Positions 9,201-14,992 of a stretch of DNA of 22,697 bases are shown here, one piece after another. A program made the translations under genes and the position numbers. This stretch comes from Phallusia fumigata (lineage: Eukaryota; Chordata; Ascidiacea; Phlebobranchia; Ascidiidae). Below the pieces are notes generated by a model. It had not been told where the DNA came from, made no database searches, and saw only the letters and a list, made by a program, of their open reading frames with translations. The stretch spans positions 1-22,697 of the forward strand of contig QXVZ01027737.1 in assembly GCA_008931825.1 (NCBI GenBank), written 5' to 3'. Numbering within the stretch: the stretch's first letter is position 1; each line of letters starts with the position of its first letter.

Positions 9201-11936
9201 AAGTAGGGTTATGCGATTGATTAGGATATTTGCTTACAAATCCCTTTAAAAACATAGCGAATACAAATTACCAAAACAATCAATGGTATACCGCTGATTA
9301 AAAAGGCCAGAGTAAGTCATTATCTAAGCTTCTGCTTTGTAATTGTCAAAGCTAAAACTCTAAGCAAAAAATATCTTTTAACACACACACATTTTCTCTC
9401 AAATGTAGCTAATACAAAACTTGCGCATTTAGAAATCGCTATGTGGGTATTTGTTTTCTTTTTTACCAGTTATAGTGTGTCTTTTGTCTCTCCTTCCAAC
9501 AAAACTCTTCGCGGGGTGGCCAACATGCGGGGAGTTTGCATTTTTGACGTTGCTATCGACATAGAATATGGGAGATGATGAGTCGAGGCCGAATTCTGTT
9601 GCGGTCAGTGGAGAGCGATTCCGTTCCATGTATTCATCCGGCCTTGTTTGGTTTTGTGTGGTGAGAAGTCGTTTCCTCTCAACGGCCATTGGTGTTATTC
9701 GATTGGTTCCGGTATTCGCCGCATCACCTGCACGTCCGGACGTTTGTGTACTGGAAAACCAGACAAACCACATCTGTTGCGAGTTGTCGCTTTCTCAATG
9801 TGTGTTGTAAGATTAATCGTAAGACAACTATTAGTGGTTATCACGGTTTGTCCTACCAAGCTAAATGTCGGCGATTACTGAGTTTAGCATTTAAAAAAAA
9901 ATTGTAATGATAAACCTGTGCTCGTAATCGACTTTATTTTATATGTTACAACAACGGTACTATTCATTATTATTTTTTCCAAAGAAAACATACTGAAAAC
10001 GTCCTGATCCAGACAGCACTGGGGATGACGTAACTGATGACGCAAGCGATGATTCGTCAGCGGAATCTTGGTAGTTGCTTCTGCGGGATGAAGAACGGGA
10101 GGAAAATGATGGTGAGGAGAAAGGACTTTCTACAATCAACGAACGTGACTGGGATGGACGGTGACTTGAAACTACCAGGTCAGGGAGAGCTCTCATCATA
10201 AATGTTTTCTTAAGATTCTAAACATTTTTTGTGGTGATTCCAACTGATTGGCTTGTTTGATTAACACGTTTGCACAAAACTTGACAATGGTGAGGAATGG
10301 GGATGACGTTTGTAAACTAACTGTCTATACGTCACTAAAATGCAACTTTGGGGGTTAAAAACAGATAAATTTAACAAAGGTAAACGCATTTTAGCCCTCG
10401 ACACAAAGGCAGGTTTTTACTTTAAATAGAAATCATTCTTACGTCAACAAAACGAGTCACCTCCTTCAGGCAGCTTGACAGATGACAAAATTTGTGACGC
10501 GTTTGACCGATTCCCGAATTAGTCAGAATAAAACGCCGTGGGAAAACTATTCTAGGATGGCCCGCGCCGGGTTACAAAATTATCAAATCCAATCTGACCT
10601 TTTCCGACAACAAAGGAGTCTCTACATGCTTGTCCAGGACCTTTTGCGGTGCACTGTCCTTCATAATGTTTTCAAACACGCTGTCACTCTGCTCCACAAC
10701 AATGTCCGCCTTGCGAAGGGTTTCCGTGGCAGCTTTTTGTGGTCGTGATTGGCTTAACTCAACTGACTGTCGACGTTGATGTGATACTTCTACGTTAGGT
10801 GGCAGCAACGATCGTTGGTTAGGGCCCATTGGGAAAATGTTGTCTGCTGTTGATTCAGCTTTAATTCCATCCACCCAACTTTCTAGCTCCCACTCGTGGT
10901 GCGCATAGAACGTCGACGATCGTCCAGATTTGGCGCAGTCGAGTTGCAGTGCAAATTGCGTTGGCGTCCTGAAACGAAATCAACAATAAACATCGCGGTA
11001 AACATGACGTAAATGAACATGGAAGACACGTTATGCAAATCAGTCCTCCCTAATATTGCTATACAAAACAATATAACCTTAAGAGATCAAAACCGCTTTG
11101 TAGACTGTTAACATTTCCCCGAGCACAATAGGGCCGTTTGTGACCTGCGGGTCGCAAGTTGTGCAGGCCTGCTTTCGACATTAATAAACAAGGCTTATAG
11201 AAGCAACTCGGAGAGGTGGCCCACCCTAGCAGGTCTTTACTTTCGTTAACCCAAACAAACTATAAATATTTTTAATCTTTTTTGGTGCATTTTGTTCAGC
11301 TTAACTTTCATTTACCACTAAAGGTAACAAATAGACTACTATCTACAAAAAGGCGTTTTAATGCATTTTTACTGACCGACAGCACAAAACAACTAGTTAG
11401 CCTTTCATGAACAAACTTTTGACAAAAAGTTGCCAGAAGATAAAAAACAATGCGCAAGAAGTGAAAAAGTACCACACTAACCGTTTGCTGGTGTTAGGTA
11501 AAACATATGCCGTTGCTGAAAGGTGGCTAATAGGAAATGTCATAACTGCAACTTCGTCCAAACCTGGTGACACTGACAGATGCGACTGATTTTGCAATGT
11601 AGACATGTTGTAGACATAAAAGTTGCCGTCTCTAATCACACACCAGAAGTCCTGCAAAACCAGATACCACCACTTGCCTCGAAGTAATATTGACAGGTTT
11701 TCTGACAAACTTGACAAAAAGTTGAACACGATTTACCACTCAAATCGCTGCTTATCGCAACATCAAACTTCTACGGTTAAGTGAAATTGGTCTTGCTGAT
11801 AAGATTAAACCGCTCGACCAAAAGGTTTCCTGCTGGCGATAAGCATTCCTACCTTGATTTTCTTCAATTCCGACTTGGAAAGATAACCAGCTACTCGAAC
11901 CGGTTTTACATCCATTGCTTTTTGAAACAAGCTCAT
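102..11936 (-). CDS. Gene B: large Ser-rich protein with two PH domains (19 exons, 3' end outside window)
   Basis: Seen: nineteen minus-strand exons join in one open frame of 1236 codons from an ATG at 11934-11936. Exons, 5' to 3': 11853-11936, 11482-11651, 10576-10968, 9994-10164, 9467-9750, 7763-7847, 7537-7649, 7030-7099, 6434-6543, 6177-6258, 5905-6108, 5249-5496, 3060-3998, 2314-2532, 2091-2155, 1567-1627, 1411-1491, 1118-1328, 102-219. Phases agree at every junction; the 10576/10164 junction is the least certain. Only one copy of the 7.2-9.0 kb duplication is counted. PH1 spans about residues 15-123 (invariant helix Trp116) and PH2 about 613-705 (Trp699). The rest is Ser/Thr-rich and probably disordered. 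Known: PH domains bind phosphoinositides or protein partners, usually at membranes. Inference: a membrane- or cytoskeleton-associated adaptor. The layout resembles AFAP-family adaptors, but no AFAP-like C-terminal coiled coil is seen before the window ends. No enzyme domain, signal peptide or membrane segment is visible. Confidence 0.85.
220..1117 (-). other. Gene B intron 18, with a CRE-like cluster
   Basis: About 900 bases between exons 18 and 19, which are in phase with each other. No further exon is needed or seen. The part at 583-638 holds three CRE-like sites. The plus-strand open frames here are low-complexity and do not look coding. Confidence 0.6.
583..638. promoter_or_regulatory. 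Cluster of CRE/ATF-like sites
   Basis: A perfect palindromic CRE (TGACGTCA, 583-590), TTACGTCA at 595-602 and a half-type TGACGTTA at 631-638, in a locally more GC/CpG-rich stretch. Known: TGACGTCA binds CREB/ATF bZIP factors. Inference: an intronic enhancer or internal promoter. Confidence 0.4.
1118..1328 (-). CDS. Gene B exon 18: basic Ser-rich region
   Basis: Acceptor GGTTTCCAG, donor GGAAAG|GTAAAA; 211 nt, phase 1 in and phase 2 out. Product is basic and Ser-rich: STRFRSITSTLRKKSVESF, then RTKSVKSSKTT, ending DRRNAKKQWE. Several R-x-x-S and K-S-V-x-S motifs suggest kinase sites; a GFLDRR stretch lacks enough context to call a domain. Confidence 0.88.
1411..1491 (-). CDS. Gene B exon 17
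   Basis: Acceptor TTTCCCACAG, donor TTCAG|GTAATT; 81 nt, phase 1 in and out, so it could be skipped without breaking frame. Encodes DPSCLAADSYVKNANIKRAN and a Ser-rich end. Confidence 0.82.
1567..1627 (-). CDS. Gene B exon 16
   Basis: Acceptor TTTTTCCTAG, donor CATG|GTAGGT; 61 nt, phase 0 in and phase 1 out. Encodes KCCNFENVAGSTTDNQIFSH. Short, but both sites are strong and phases match exons 15 and 17. Confidence 0.8.
1628..2090 (-). other. Gene B intron 15
   Basis: Bounded by CATGAG|GTAAGC and TTTTTCCTAG. The longest minus-strand open frame (1764-2054) has no usable splice sites in the right phase and no coding look. Nothing else seen. Confidence 0.6.
2091..2155 (-). CDS. Gene B exon 15
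   Basis: Acceptor GTGTTTTAG, donor CATGAG|GTAAGC (near-consensus); 65 nt, phase 1 in and phase 0 out. Product DKYTSMDGVRLTTTSDNAAY plus two residues. Supported by two good splice sites and matching phase. Confidence 0.82.
2314..2532 (-). CDS. Gene B exon 14
   Basis: Acceptor TTCATTCAG, donor GAAAG|GTATTG; 219 nt, phase 1 in and out. Product includes ASVTYCDYRTTRIDEL, then VETYGLRRTNSDGN, KPYRMRTFKK and TETDFIEVYGLSNYKKG. It is Tyr-rich compared with the rest; VETYGL and IEVYGL are two acidic-Tyr-Gly-Leu motifs that could be tyrosine-kinase/SH2 sites. No domain recognised. Confidence 0.88.
2533..3059 (-). other. Gene B intron 13 with a CpG-rich core
   Basis: The stretch 2790-2990 is clearly richer in GC and CpG (GAGCGCCCGCCGGG, GACGCGTC) than its surroundings, with GA/CT runs on both sides. 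It could be an internal promoter or enhancer. A minus-strand ATG at about 2892 opens about 40 codons but has no donor in the phase exon 14 needs. Confidence 0.45.
3060..3998 (-). CDS. Gene B exon 13: end of PH2 and a long disordered region
   Basis: A 939-nt exon, by far the largest. The open frame extends upstream to about 4137, but only the acceptor TTTTGTTCACCAG (ending at 3999) gives the required phase 1. It starts DDRTTYPAVAHSKHLHLMCK and reaches EFVHWMKAF, the PH C-terminal helix with its invariant Trp (residue 699). About 280 residues follow, rich in Ser, Thr, Asn and Asp and lacking recognisable domains. Donor CCAG|GTAATC, phase 1 out. Confidence 0.92.
3999..5248 (-). other. Gene B intron 12, splitting PH2
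   Basis: A 1.25-kb intron inside the PH2 domain. The minus-strand frame stays open from 3999 up to 4137 but cannot be spliced in phase there. A 128-codon plus-strand frame (4122-4508) is Phe/Cys-rich and not convincing. A lone TGACGTAA lies at 4899-4906. Confidence 0.55.
5249..5496 (-). CDS. Gene B exon 12: first half of PH2
   Basis: Acceptor GTTTCTCAG and donor CAAG|GTAAAA; 248 nt, phase 2 in and phase 1 out. After a basic lead (VKSLTPVKRQPSTKS) the PH domain opens with MEGWLYRRKTIKWGRMWAIL, matching the GWL...W..MW.VL pattern of PH strands 1-2, then SFFKEKKQS. Basic residues in the strand 1-2 loop could contact phosphoinositide heads; a strict K-x-(K/R)-x-R signature is not present. Confidence 0.9.
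5905..6108 (-). CDS. Gene B exon 11: linker before PH2
   Basis: Acceptor GGTGCGTAG before 6108 and donor CCGGA|GTAAGA; 204 nt, phase 2 in and out. Product runs LLETDEELRRSSGSFGNRFL, then HRAKSLVGKRTKSIEHS with repeated basic-x-Ser motifs, then a Pro/Thr-rich end. These fit AGC/CaM-kinase or 14-3-3-type sites, inferred from motif only. Confidence 0.85.
6177..6258 (-). CDS. Gene B exon 10: basic segment
   Basis: Acceptor TTTGTCCGTAG, donor CAAT|GTAAGT; 82 nt, phase 1 in and phase 2 out. It encodes EMKPVLKKLKSRLHS and then a polar stretch. Without it exons 9 and 11 are out of phase, which supports it strongly. Marks the switch from acidic to basic linker. Confidence 0.85.
6434..6543 (-). CDS. 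Gene B exon 9: acidic linker
   Basis: Acceptor TTTTTTGCAG and donor GAAG|GTAAAT; 110 nt, phase 2 in and phase 1 out. Product ENIVTDDHTPQ... then GDDSLTDSLSESFSSLNE: strongly acidic and Ser-rich, continuing the acidic character of exon 8. No domain recognised. Confidence 0.88.
7030..7099 (-). CDS. Gene B exon 8: acidic Ser cluster, with a GC donor
   Basis: Acceptor TTTTCCTTAG precedes 7099. The product includes SDHISSSEDSDSSECITKE, a Ser/Asp/Glu run of the kind casein kinase 2 phosphorylates. The only donor that keeps frame with the next exon is AAAG|GCATGT, a GC-AG intron. The nearby GTTTGT site leaves phase 0 and would bring a stop (TGA) early in the next exon. Confidence 0.8.
7537..7649 (-). 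CDS. Gene B exon 7
   Basis: Acceptor TTTGGTTTAG, donor GAAAG|GTTTGT; 113 nt, phase 2 in and phase 1 out. Product begins RHSIAPLSSLDFQINQRKRD: basic, Ser-rich linker with an RHS kinase-type site split across the junction. Confidence 0.85.
7763..7847 (-). CDS. Gene B exon 6
   Basis: Acceptor GTTTTATTAG before 7847 and donor CACAG|GTATTT after 7763; 85 nt, phase 1 in and phase 2 out, matching exons 5 and 7. Encodes about 28 polar residues containing RNRYDLPLQNELTTTSH. No domain recognised. Confidence 0.85.
8129..8129. other. Single N at the duplication join
   Basis: Ambiguous base placed exactly where two copies of a ~917-base segment meet. Probably an assembly join rather than an unread base. 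Confidence 0.9.
8454..8566 (-). CDS. Gene B exon 7, outer (5') copy in the duplication
   Basis: Copy of the exon at 7537-7649, 113 nt, acceptor GGTTTAG and donor GAAAG|GTTTGT both intact. Two base changes fall in the coding part: one amino-acid change (Asp to Asn in the KRDSKS stretch) and one silent Thr codon change. Both copies are therefore open and spliceable, as expected for alleles of one gene. Confidence 0.55.
8680..8764 (-). CDS. Gene B exon 6, outer (5') copy in the duplication
   Basis: Identical to the exon at 7763-7847: acceptor TTTTATTAG, donor CACAG|GTATTT, 85 nt, phase 1 in and 2 out. It encodes VQEPTDSGLQRNRYDLPLQ. It lies in the copy on the far side of the N at 8129, so it is probably the same exon represented twice. 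Confidence 0.55.
9046..9466 (-). other. Gene B intron 5, part outside the duplication
   Basis: Between exon 6 (either copy) and exon 5. AT-rich with a short CA run near 9382. No exon, RNA gene or repeat that I can support. Confidence 0.5.
9467..9750 (-). CDS. Gene B exon 5: linker
   Basis: Acceptor GGTTTTCCAG and donor ACTG|GTAAAA, phase 2 in and phase 1 out. It encodes about 95 residues rich in Arg, Thr, Asn and Ser, ending FVGRRDKRHTIT, with a basic R/K cluster near the end (RRDKRHT fits a basophilic kinase site). No domain recognised. Confidence 0.85.
9994..10164 (-). CDS. Gene B exon 4: Ser/Arg-rich linker
   Basis: Donor TTTCA|GTATGT at 9994 is clear, phase 2 out. The acceptor is chosen as TTTCAAG before 10164 (phase 2); an alternative at 10191 is also in phase and would add nine codons. 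The product is very Ser-rich (SSPSFSSRSSSRRSNYQ, then SSLASSVTSSPVLSGSG), with RS-type stretches expected to be disordered and phosphorylated. Confidence 0.75.
10165..10575 (-). other. Gene B intron 3, boundaries uncertain
   Basis: Separates exons 3 and 4; both ends were picked mainly for phase, so a small extra exon here is possible. Contains TGACGTTT (10304-10311) and TACGTCA (10328-10334). Confidence 0.4.
10576..10968 (-). CDS. Gene B exon 3: end of PH1 and start of linker
   Basis: Acceptor TTTCAG at 10970-10969, phase 2 in (split Arg codon with exon 2). It encodes TPTQFALQLDC and later HHEWELESWVDGIKAE, the C-terminal PH helix with the family's invariant Trp (residue 116). A Gln/Arg/Ser-rich tail follows. 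The 3' end is uncertain: donor ATTTT|GTAACC at 10576 gives the phase 2 that the next exon needs, while stronger-looking sites nearby (such as AAAAG|GTCAGA) give phase 0 and do not fit. Confidence 0.75.
10969..11481 (-). other. Gene B intron 2, inside PH1
   Basis: Bounded by AACG|GTTAGT and TTTCAG. Holds the possible hAT scrap at 11129-11230; otherwise AT-rich and featureless. Confidence 0.6.
11129..11230. mobile_element. Possible short hAT-type (MITE-like) remnant
   Basis: The stretch starts ATAGGGCC, contains GTGACCTGCGGGTCGCAAG and TGCAGGCCTG, and ends GTGGCCCACCCTAGC, resembling from memory the GGCC/GCGGG-rich ends of animal hAT elements. The ends are only imperfect inverted repeats. A degenerate, non-coding scrap at best. 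Confidence 0.2.
11482..11651 (-). CDS. Gene B exon 2: core of PH1
   Basis: Acceptor GTTTTGCAG|GAC and donor AACG|GTTAGT. Phase 0 in, phase 2 out. It encodes residues 29-84, starting DFWCVIRDGNFYVYN, the strand 2-3 signature of a PH domain (aromatic-Trp-Cys-Val, then a tight Asp-Gly turn). A longer open frame runs upstream through the acceptor into the intron, but the GYL strand in exon 1 joins better to DFWCV. Confidence 0.85.
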
Positions 11937-11946
11937 GCACAGCAAA
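11853..11946 (-). CDS. Gene B exon 1 (or first visible exon): start of PH1
   Basis: Acceptor TTTTTTCAG precedes 11946 and donor AAG|GTAGGA follows 11853. The frame is open throughout and holds an ATG at 11934-11936, giving MSLFQKAMDV and then AGYLSKSELKKIK, a typical first PH beta strand. The exon ends in phase 0, matching the next. If the acceptor is used, coding could continue from an upstream exon through 11946 (phase 2); otherwise 11934-11936 is the start and any upstream exon is non-coding. I saw no convincing coding exon upstream before gene A. Confidence 0.8.
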
Positions 11947-11973
11947 CTGAAAAAACCCAAGACGATGTATTGA

Positions 11974-12150
11974 GTAACATAATATGTGTTTCTATCCTAA
12001 AGACGTCAGCTCATTCTGTACACAACCAATATTTGTTGACAATCGCAACACAGTTCAAGGCACGTTATCTTGTAACATAATTTCAGTTCCTACCCAGAAG
12101 ACCTTGATTCATTCTGTACATCAATATTTGTTTACAATTACAACCTATGA
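11974..12150. repeat. Two diverged tandem copies, period 98 bases
   Basis: Both copies start GTAACATAAT (11974 and 12072) and share CATTCTGTACA and CAATATTTGTT at matching offsets, with several indels. Clearly related but well diverged, so older than the N-joined duplications. Confidence 0.7.
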
Positions 12151-12449
12151 GTCGTATAGTAGCGTTGTCCAAAGCAAAGCCATCGTAAAACTCAGCTATA
12201 TCATTTGGAGTCACTCATGCATGAACTGTGTCATCGGGCCTCAAGCGCAGCGCTTTTCCTTGTTATTGCTCTCTCTGACTAAATAGTTGAATGTAATCAT
12301 CGTTATAATTCTTCTGTTTTCTGAGATCTGATGTTAACTACATTTGATGTTATACTCTTCAAAGCCGTCACCGCCGCAATTCCCGTCAAGACATTTCCTT
12401 TAAGTTTTGTTTTGTCAACGTATGATTTGAAACGACGATGGAAACGACA

Positions 12450-12478
12450 TGACGTCTGATTTGTTACCAGTGACGTAT
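12450..12478. promoter_or_regulatory. Two CRE-like sites upstream of gene B
   Basis: TGACGTCT at 12450-12457 and TGACGTAT at 12471-12478, about 500 bases upstream of the first visible gene B exon. Candidate proximal promoter elements; no TATA box or start site identified. Confidence 0.3.
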
Positions 12479-13094
12479 TGAACTCAGTAATTCGGTGACT
12501 GGCAATGGGTTAACCACCTTCAAACTATAAGGTGTAACTGTGGTAGATCTCATGTTTATAACCTGTTGACCAACGGTTGATTCAGAAATGGAATGCCCAA
12601 ATTCCCTGTGTTGTGGGGTGAATTATGTCTATCTGTTGTCATTTGAGTACATAAAAATGGATAACAGGACATTAAGCTACATGCTTTACCGTCGCACGTA
12701 AGCCAACATAATCGGTAAAAACTGGTGAAACAACGTGACTGGACTTAGACTCAGCAACAAGTGAACATAGGGCCCCATTGAAATAGAAGCCGATAAGATA
12801 ATTTACGCATTGGACAAGATACAAGCATACAACATATTTAACGAAAACACAGCACCACTGTATTCTATAGTGGATCTGCTAAATACAAACCTAATTAAAC
12901 TGTTTCTTTTAGGCACATTGTAGCTTCTTATTTACAAACCAAAAGTTCTTTTAGAGAAAAGGTTTTTATACTAGACCCATACTTGGCAGCATCAACTTGT
13001 TCATGTTTCTTGCGGCCCTAATTACTGCCTGTCGTTGTTAGTTCGTGACTAATACCTTTCTACGTTTCCTGAATACAAACCGCTCTCGCTGACA

Positions 13095-13270
13095 CAACCA
13101 GTAGAATGGCGCAGTGGTAAAGGCTTAAGTCACCGAGGGGAGGTACATCTGCTAAAGCAAACACAGACTTTACGAGCAGGCTAGCAACGTATTACACCAA
13201 ACTCTCCAACCTTCCCGCTGAGTTGCTTAACACTGCGGCCCCATCACTGTAAGCTGCGTCGATCGGAGAG
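13095..13270. mobile_element. Possible degenerate tRNA-derived SINE
   Basis: TGGCGCAGTGGT near 13107 matches the polymerase III A box seen in tRNA-type SINEs. No B box (GGTTCGANTCC) is found downstream, so it is either degenerate or a chance match. Confidence 0.2.
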
Positions 13271-14363
13271 TCATAGGGCAAACATTTGCTTTGTAGCAGG
13301 CCAATTCTTACGCGAACTTCTAAGAAAGAGAATCCTTACGCACCAAGGAAATGATGCACGTCAAAGAAAGCTACGAGTTGGTCAATAAAAGCAAACATCC
13401 GTCATTAGGACGTCCTGTTGGACATTGCGCTAGACTACAAAGAACATCTACGCCAGGTGTTACATCAAGTTAATGTCAGCCCCACCGCAACATGACAGTC
13501 CACAAACCATAACCGCGTGAGTTGGCAGCCAAAGAACTGCTATTACTGGGTTTTCGCCGAAAACAATACAGGTTTTTGTTATCGCATCATCTGCAACGGT
13601 TGGCATGCAAAACGTCTGGCATTGCAATATTTGTGAAATAAATGATTTTCTCAACAAACCTTTGCCATAGGTCAAGTAACAAAGAACACTCAGCTACAAA
13701 AACTCGTTAACTTCTGTTTTGATTGACAGGCAACATTTTCGAACGCCGAATGCCACATTCCACATGATAACGATTAAATTTTTTGTTTACTTTATCAACT
13801 TTTGCAAAATAATTTAGGGAAATCTTAGCGATGGAAGTTTGCATTCTAAATAGATTTTGTATGATTTGTGCAAGAGTATGTACTGATCACATAATGGAGC
13901 CTGGTATCGTAACCCAATGACCATCAAATGTAGTGGGTTAGCGGATGTTGAATGTAGTAAAGTGTCGCGGTTAACACAACTTTGCCTGGGTCATAATCGA
14001 TTGTGCAAACACGTCAACATTGAAGAGCGTTGATGTTGGTCAGCTGATTATACATAACACCGCGGTGGGATTTGTGGTGACTGGCATGGTATTTTCGGTC
14101 TTAGTCAGGCGAAAATTGGAACCGCCATCATTTTTTGAGACCCTTACATCGCGTTCTTAAAGGTAAACAAATTGGTTAGTATTTGCACAAACAGCGATAC
14201 TGCCAAACAGATTTGCCGAAAACAAGTTGACAAATTTATTCATTTGCGTTTAGAATCTCTGCATAAAAACTTGTCGAATCATACTCGCATAATACGATAC
14301 CTACTAATATATGTTTATCCTACTGAACATACATTGGCTTCTTTCCAAATTACAATACGCCCC

Positions 14364-14393
14364 TTATATATGTAGATATATATGTGTGTGTGT
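14364..14393. repeat. Imperfect TA/TG microsatellite
   Basis: Alternating TATATA followed by TGTGTGTG, about 30 bases. Simple repeat. Confidence 0.75.
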
Positions 14394-14725
14394 AATATGT
14401 TTTTACTTTGACCTTGAGGTTTAATAGGTTGATTTGAGAACAAGGCCCTCGTTTTTTGTTATTTATGACTCATTTCAGTTTACGGTATTAAAACCGAATG
14501 TGCTTTAGTAGCTACGAGTTATACACGGTTTCAAAATTGAGGCAATATTACCTATTTTATGAAAAGCCAACAACAATACTACCTACAACCGTGCAACGTA
14601 TCTTGAAATAATGGTCAATTTTTTTGGTATAAAATTAGAGAACTGTACAACATACCTTGACTTTTTAAAAATTCTGTGTAAAATCCCACATACAAATGCA
14701 GATACTACCAATTTCGTGCAAAGCG

Positions 14726-14731
14726 TTTATT
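14726..14731 (-). terminator. Poly(A) signal AATAAA of gene A
   Basis: AATAAA on the minus strand (TTTATT on plus), about 180 bases past the gene A stop. It is the nearest canonical hexamer I noticed and gives a normal 3' UTR length. Confidence 0.6.
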
Positions 14732-14911
14732 GAGTGCAAGGAAAGCGACCATCAAATATATGGCTTTGTAGCAAAGTAAATATACTGCAAGAGTGTTATG
14801 GCAAGATTGTGAAATGATCGATTACGACATATGTGTAATTTCATCGAATGTAAACAACGTAAGTTAATCGTTTGAACTGCACAAGGAAAGGGGAAACGAG
14901 TTGCGTACAAA

Positions 14912-14992
14912 TTAGCAACCACTTTTTAAAGGTACGAGTTTTCCATTGTTGGACATACACCGCATTCTTTTCTCAGCAAACAGCTCGAAGTT
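14912..14992 (-). CDS. Gene A last exon and stop codon
   Basis: Acceptor TTCTTTTCAG before 14992, phase 0 in. Product NFELFAEKRMRCMSNNGKLV then PLKSGC and TAA at 14914-14912. It continues the KRDEYVAQIE helix of the previous exon. The poly(A) signal lies about 180 bases downstream. A weak donor (CTC|GTACCT) inside the exon is not favoured. Confidence 0.78.
   Translation of the reverse strand, partial: NFELFAEKRMRCMSNNGKLVPLKSGC

Larger units (their letters stand above)
11947..14725. other. Intergenic region between gene A 3' end and gene B first visible exon
   Basis: About 2.8 kb without a supported coding exon. It must hold the gene B promoter and any non-coding first exon. Visible content: the 98-base tandem repeat (11974-12150), two CRE-like sites (12450-12478), a possible SINE-like stretch (13095-13270) and a TA/TG microsatellite (14364-14393). 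Confidence 0.6.

Noticed and set aside
13460-13675. 71-codon minus-strand frame upstream of gene B
   Set aside because: No coding look, no donor leading into the PH1 exon in phase 2 that I can support.
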